This document shows, piece by piece, positions 60,038-64,000 of a DNA stretch of 64,000 nt (the stretch's first letter is position 1; every line of letters starts with the position of its first letter). The translations under genes were made by a program, and so were the position numbers. Source of the DNA: Haloarcula japonica DSM 6131 (lineage in GTDB: Archaea; Halobacteriota; Halobacteria; Halobacteriales; Haloarculaceae); NCBI RefSeq assembly GCF_000336635.1, contig NZ_AOLY01000039.1, forward strand, positions 192,813 through 256,812, in the 5' to 3' direction. The notes below the pieces were generated by a model. It worked only from the letters and a program-made list of their open reading frames with translations. It made no database searches and was not told the origin of the DNA.

Positions 60038-61804
60038 ATGGTGAGTACGCTGACGTGGGTCCTCGCGGGCCTTGTCGCTTACACCCTCCTCGCGATGGCG
60101 CTGCGGACCCGCGGCGTTGTCCCCGAATATATTCGTTTTAGCGGCCCGATTACGACAATTCACACACAGAAGGGCAAGGCCGTGCTCGACTGGCTCGCGC
60201 GTCCCAAGCGGTTCTGGCGGGCCTGGGGGAACCTCGGCGTCGGGTTCGGACTCGTTGTGATGGTCGGCTCCTTCCTCCTCGTCGCCCTCGGGGCCTACCA
60301 GGCGCTCGTCAACCCACAGCCCTCCGCGCTGAACGAACCCCGGAACGCGCTGGCGATTCCCGGCGTGAACGACTTCCTCCCGCTGTCGGTCGCGCCCGAG
60401 ATCGTGCTCGGATTGTTGCTCGGCCTCGTCGTCCACGAGGGTGGCCACGGATTGTTCTGCCGTGTCGAAGACATCGATATCGAGTCGATGGGGCTTGCCC
60501 TACTGGCTATTATCCCCATCGGCGCGTTTGTCGAACCCGACGAGGACGAACTCCTCCGCACCGACCGCGGCTCCCAGACCCGGATGTACACGGCCGGTGT
60601 GACCAACAACTTCGCGCTCGCGATCATCACGCTCCTGTTGCTGTTTGGACCAGTCGCCGGTGCTGTTGCTGTCGTTGACGGTGTACCGGTCGGGAGCCCG
60701 ATCAACGGAACCCCTGCTGCCGATGCGGGCATCGAGTCGGGCGACGTCATCACGGCAGTCGACGGCCAGTCGGTCGAGAACCAGCAGAAGCTCGAATCGG
60801 TGTTAGCCGAAAGCGATGCACAGACCGTCGAGGTAGCCCGTAAAGACGCCGAAACCGTCACCGTGGAGCGGTCCGTCGTCGTCTCGGCGGCCCTTCAGAG
60901 CGCGCCGATCGGGACCGGTGAGACGATTGTCTCGGTCAACGGGACCGCCGTGGCGACCGGCAGCGAGTTCGAGCAGGCGGCCCGGGACCACCCCGTTGCG
61001 ACACTCGAAACCGAGTCTGGAGAGACTGTCACGACTCCTCTGGGTGCGTACGTGCTGGTCGCCGAGAACGGCCCGCTCGCCGGAGATGGGGCCCCGAGCG
61101 GCGAGGGCATGATCATCACCGAAGTCAACGGGGAACGAACACACAGCGGGGCGGCGCTGATGCAGGCCCTCGAGGGCGGTGAACCCGGTGACCAGGTGAC
61201 GATCACCGGCTACGTCGATGGAGAACGTGAAACCTACGAGGTCACGATGGCCGAGAGCGACCAGGTGGACAACGGGATCATCGGCGTCAGCATCCAGCAG
61301 GGCATCAGCGGCATCCAGGTCAGCGACTTCGGCATCGACGCCTACCCCGCCGCCGCGTTCCTCGAATTCCTCGGCGGGTCGCCGGACACCCCCACGTCTG
61401 TCTCCGAGTTCTCGTTCGCCCAGCGGATCTTCAGTACGCTCTTGCTCCCCTTCATCGGCGTCGCCGGCGGCTTCGGCTACAACTTCGCCGGCTTCACCGG
61501 GATCGCGACGAACTTCTACACGGTCCAGGGACCGCTCGGGGCGCTCGGAACGACGCCGGTGTTCCTGCTCGCGAACGTCCTGTTCTGGACAGGCTGGATC
61601 AACCTCGTCATCGGCCAGTTCAACCTCATTCCGACGTTCCCGCTCGACGGCGGCCACATCCTCAGGGCCGCGACTGAGTCGTTCGTCTCGCGGCTCCCCG
61701 TCTCTGACGGGCGACGGGTGACGACGGCCGTCTCCATCGCGATCACGGTGTCGATGATCAGCGGCCTCCTGTTGATGGTGTTCGGCCCGCGGCTGCTGAC
61801 CTGA
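60038..61804 (+). CDS. Site-2 protease with PDZ domains (M50)
   Basis: The 588-residue intramembrane protease has helices at the N-terminus, the zinc motif VVHEGGHGLFCRVED at about residue 131 with HExxH, and a large central region with two PDZ-like domains (PAADAGIESGDVITAVDGQS, and a second near GEGMIITEVNGERTHSG). A C-terminal helix bundle contains FNLIPTFPLDGGHILRA with the aspartate motif. It lies behind lysS on the same strand, with the zinc-knuckle gene antisense between them. It probably cleaves membrane-anchored regulators; substrate unknown. Confidence 0.9.
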   Translation: MVSTLTWVLAGLVAYTLLAMALRTRGVVPEYIRFSGPITTIHTQKGKAVLDWLARPKRFWRAWGNLGVGFGLVVMVGSFLLVALGAYQALVNPQPSALNEPRNALAIPGVNDFLPLSVAPEIVLGLLLGLVVHEGGHGLFCRVEDIDIESMGLALLAIIPIGAFVEPDEDELLRTDRGSQTRMYTAGVTNNFALAIITLLLLFGPVAGAVAVVDGVPVGSPINGTPAADAGIESGDVITAVDGQSVENQQKLESVLAESDAQTVEVARKDAETVTVERSVVVSAALQSAPIGTGETIVSVNGTAVATGSEFEQAARDHPVATLETESGETVTTPLGAYVLVAENGPLAGDGAPSGEGMIITEVNGERTHSGAALMQALEGGEPGDQVTITGYVDGERETYEVTMAESDQVDNGIIGVSIQQGISGIQVSDFGIDAYPAAAFLEFLGGSPDTPTSVSEFSFAQRIFSTLLLPFIGVAGGFGYNFAGFTGIATNFYTVQGPLGALGTTPVFLLANVLFWTGWINLVIGQFNLIPTFPLDGGHILRAATESFVSRLPVSDGRRVTTAVSIAITVSMISGLLLMVFGPRLLT

Positions 61805-61852
61805 GAACGGGGTTTCGTTAGCCATTTACTCCCCGCCGCGAAAGCCGGGCGT

Positions 61853-63592
61853 ATGTTCCTGCAGCTCCGTGCGGAGGTCGAGGACGCCCTCGCCGACGCA
61901 CTCACAGCCCTCGACCTGCCGGCCGAGGACCTCGGTATCGAGGAACCCCCGGAGGACGTCGACGCCGTGCTGGCGTCGAGCGTTGCCTTCCGGCTGGCTG
62001 GCGAGGTCGGTACCGCACCACCAAACGTCGCCAGCGACATCGCCGAGGCGATTGACCATGACGACCTCACCTACGTCAGCGACGTGACGACACAGGGGCC
62101 GTACGTCAATTTCCTCCCGAGCGAAGCGTACTTCGCTGAGACCCTGCAATCGGTCACGGAGAGCGGGTTCGGCCGGCTTCCCGACCGCGACACCAGCGTC
62201 GTCGTCGAACACACCTCTGCGAACCCGACCGGCCCGGTCCACGTCGGGCGAGCGCGAAACCCCATCATCGGCGACGCCGTCGCCCGTGTACTCGATTACG
62301 CCGGCTACGAGGTCGACCGCCACTACTACGTCAACGACGCGGGCCGGCAGATCGCGGTGTTCACCTGGGCCTACGAGACCTTCGACGAGGACGACCTGCC
62401 CGAGCCCGAACGGGAGTCCCCCGAGTACGAGATGGTCCGGTACTACCGCAAGGGCAACACTGTCCTCGAAGACGGAGACCCCGACGAAGTCGAGGCGGCT
62501 GAGTCCGAGATCCAATCTATTCTGCAGGGCCTGGAAGACGGCGACGAGGAGACCTACGAGCGCGTCGCCGAGGTCGTCGACACCGTGTTGGGCGGGATGC
62601 AGACCACGCTCGGCCGCCTCCCGGCGGAGTTCGACGAATTCGTCAAGGAGACGCGGTTCATGCGCAACGGCGATACGGACGACCTGGTCGACCGGCTGCA
62701 GGAACTCGACTGCGCCGTCTACGAGGAGGACGCCTGGCAGCTGGACCTGCCTGACTTCGAAAAGAACCTCGTGTTCCTGCGCTCGGACGGCACGTCGCTG
62801 TACACCACTCGGGACCTGGCCCACCACGAGTGGAAGTTCGAGAACTACGACCGCGCCGTCACGGTCCTGGGCGAGGACCACAAGCTGCAGGCCGACCAGC
62901 TCTCGGCAGCCCTAGAACTGCTCGGCAACGATACCGACCAGCTCCGGCAGGTGTTTTACTCCTGGGTGAACCTCCCGGAAGGCGGAATGAGCACGCGCGA
63001 GGGGACCGGTATCGACCTCGACGACCTGCTCGATGAGGCTATCGACCGCGCGCGCGAAGAGGTCGAGTCCCGGCTGGACGACCGGACCCGCGGCGACCTC
63101 GACGAGGACGACATCGACCGAATCGCCCGCCAGGTCGGTATCGGGGCGGTGCGCTACGACATCGTCTCGAAACAGCCGACGAAGGGCATCACCTTCGAGT
63201 GGGACCGCGCGCTGGACTTCGAGGCCCAGTCCGCGCCCTACGTTCAGTACGTCCACGCACGTTGCTGTGGCATCCTGGGCGACGTGGAGACCGACATCCC
63301 CGACGAGCCCGACCTCGACCCGCTGTCGGAACCGGAGGAGCGCGACCTGCTCCGCGAACTGGCCCGATTCCCCGCCGTCATCGAGGCGGCGGCGGATGAC
63401 CTGACGCCCCACACCGTCGCCACCTACACCCGCGACCTCGCCGAGACGTTCAACGCATTCTACCGGGAGTGTCCGGTTCTCGACGCCGACCCCGAGACCC
63501 GCGCCGCGCGGCTGGCGCTCGTCGACGGGACCCGGACGGCCATAGCGAACGCGCTCGACGCACTAGGCGTCGAAGCGCCGACTTCGATGTAG
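61853..63592 (+). CDS. argS: Arginyl-tRNA synthetase
   Basis: ArgRS charges arginine to tRNA. The 579-residue class I enzyme begins with an Add1-like N-terminal domain ([17 protein letters not shown]), has [18 protein letters not shown] (HIGH motif) at about residue 123 and the later [11 protein letters not shown]-type region, here [16 protein letters not shown]. It ends with the DALRM anticodon domain ([11 protein letters not shown]). Normal length. Confidence 0.95.
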   Translation: MFLQLRAEVEDALADALTALDLPAEDLGIEEPPEDVDAVLASSVAFRLAGEVGTAPPNVASDIAEAIDHDDLTYVSDVTTQGPYVNFLPSEAYFAETLQSVTESGFGRLPDRDTSVVVEHTSANPTGPVHVGRARNPIIGDAVARVLDYAGYEVDRHYYVNDAGRQIAVFTWAYETFDEDDLPEPERESPEYEMVRYYRKGNTVLEDGDPDEVEAAESEIQSILQGLEDGDEETYERVAEVVDTVLGGMQTTLGRLPAEFDEFVKETRFMRNGDTDDLVDRLQELDCAVYEEDAWQLDLPDFEKNLVFLRSDGTSLYTTRDLAHHEWKFENYDRAVTVLGEDHKLQADQLSAALELLGNDTDQLRQVFYSWVNLPEGGMSTREGTGIDLDDLLDEAIDRAREEVESRLDDRTRGDLDEDDIDRIARQVGIGAVRYDIVSKQPTKGITFEWDRALDFEAQSAPYVQYVHARCCGILGDVETDIPDEPDLDPLSEPEERDLLRELARFPAVIEAAADDLTPHTVATYTRDLAETFNAFYRECPVLDADPETRAARLALVDGTRTAIANALDALGVEAPTSM

Positions 63593-63655
63593 GTCCGGCC
63601 CACGTCGGGTATCCAGTATGACAAGCGAACGCAGAGAATCAGTCCGGCTGGCTGG

Positions 63656-64000
63656 CTATTTTTCGAGGAACGCGTCGACTTCAGCTGCGATCAGTTCAGG
63701 TGCCTCAGCCGGGCCACTGTGGCTGACACCATCGAACTCGACGAATCGACTACGGGGCAGTGCATCGTGTACGTTTCGGGCACTCTGCCGGAGGAAATCC
63801 GGACCGTCGGTGCCGGATAGAACGAGAGTGGGTGCGCCAACGTCGAGACGGTCTGGGAGTCGGTACTGTTCGACAGAGCGGTTCATCCGGACTACCTCCT
63901 CGGCGAGGGCCACACAGTCGGGCCAGACGGGCCACTCCGCAAGCCAGGCGTCGAGGTCCTCGATACCGTCGGGGTGCAGAACCTGTTCGATGTAGCGTTT
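63656..64000 (-). CDS. Alpha/beta-fold hydrolase, cut off at the window end
   Basis: The C-terminal 114 residues are visible. They include HPDGIEDLDAWLAEW, PTLVLSGTDGPDFLRQSARN with the strand and acidic residue of the hydrolase fold, and FVEFDGVSHSGPAEAP with the catalytic histidine, ending EVDAFLEK. The nucleophile and the start lie beyond 64000. An esterase or lipase-like enzyme of unknown substrate is likely. It converges with argS, with 63 bases between the stops. Confidence 0.8.
   Translation of the reverse strand, partial: KRYIEQVLHPDGIEDLDAWLAEWPVWPDCVALAEEVVRMNRSVEQYRLPDRLDVGAPTLVLSGTDGPDFLRQSARNVHDALPRSRFVEFDGVSHSGPAEAPELIAAEVDAFLEK

Overview
The window looks like a piece of a haloarchaeal main chromosome, most like Haloarcula or a close relative. 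The signs are high GC, very acidic predicted proteins, Tat-type lipoprotein signals (twin arginine followed by a GC lipobox), TATA boxes centred about 26-30 nt upstream of start codons (leaderless transcripts), and archaeal informational genes: PAN, Nob1, Pus10, aIF5B/IF-2, S19e, PDCD5-type protein, class I lysyl-tRNA synthetase and SecDF. The genus is inferred; archaeal haloarchaeal origin is well supported.

Layout. (1) 1-9.5 kb, cell-surface glycan precursors: an orphan STT3/AglB-like extracytoplasmic domain, an OB-fold membrane protein and a DUF457-like membrane protein, UDP-sugar dehydrogenase (aglM-like), sugar nucleotidyltransferase (aglF-like), a polyprenyl-phosphate sugar-1-phosphate transferase, a 750-bp decayed stretch, then an overlapping glmU-glmS pair. 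(2) 9.6-21 kb, acetate uptake and activation: two acetyl-CoA synthetases flanking a Bat-type regulator, then a DUF4212/SSS symporter, UspA and a small membrane protein. Two CheF-family paralogues bracket this block. (3) 21-38 kb, housekeeping: UppP, MscS, Pus10, RNase HII, SecF-SecD, phosphoglucose isomerase, CPBP protease, a 48-aa ribbon-helix-helix protein, Nob1 with a PRC-barrel protein, halocyanin, IF-2, small membrane proteins, pyruvoyl arginine decarboxylase and a PQQ-repeat lipoprotein. (4) 38-44 kb, a complete sugar ABC importer operon (binding lipoprotein, two permeases, ATPase and a 57-aa membrane protein) followed by a DeoR/GlpR regulator. (5) 44-64 kb, proteolysis and translation: PAN, oligoendopeptidase F, TruA, GNAT, a SHOCT protein, an AT-richer lipoprotein patch, HisS, a PP-loop ATPase, PDCD5-type protein, S19e, a UPF0104-type membrane protein, ThiL, two site-2 proteases, UMP kinase, LysS, a 58-aa zinc-knuckle protein, ArgS and a cut-off alpha/beta hydrolase.

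How parts work together. AglF and AglM would make UDP-glucose and UDP-glucuronate; GlmS and GlmU would make UDP-GlcNAc; the transferase at 4347-5762 would load a sugar phosphate onto a lipid carrier for N-glycans or exopolysaccharide. The symporter and the Acs enzymes form an acetate-to-acetyl-CoA route, with the Bat-type protein between the Acs genes as the obvious candidate regulator. PAN and PepF are neighbours and could act in series on proteins and then peptides.

I found no rRNA, tRNA, CRISPR array, intact insertion sequence or replication origin. The least ordinary items are the Bat regulator with an inactivated recombinase-like N-terminus, the CheF pair sharing a promoter block, several proteins of 48-59 residues, two operator-like palindromes, and hairpin-rich gaps at about 20.0 kb and 49.4 kb.
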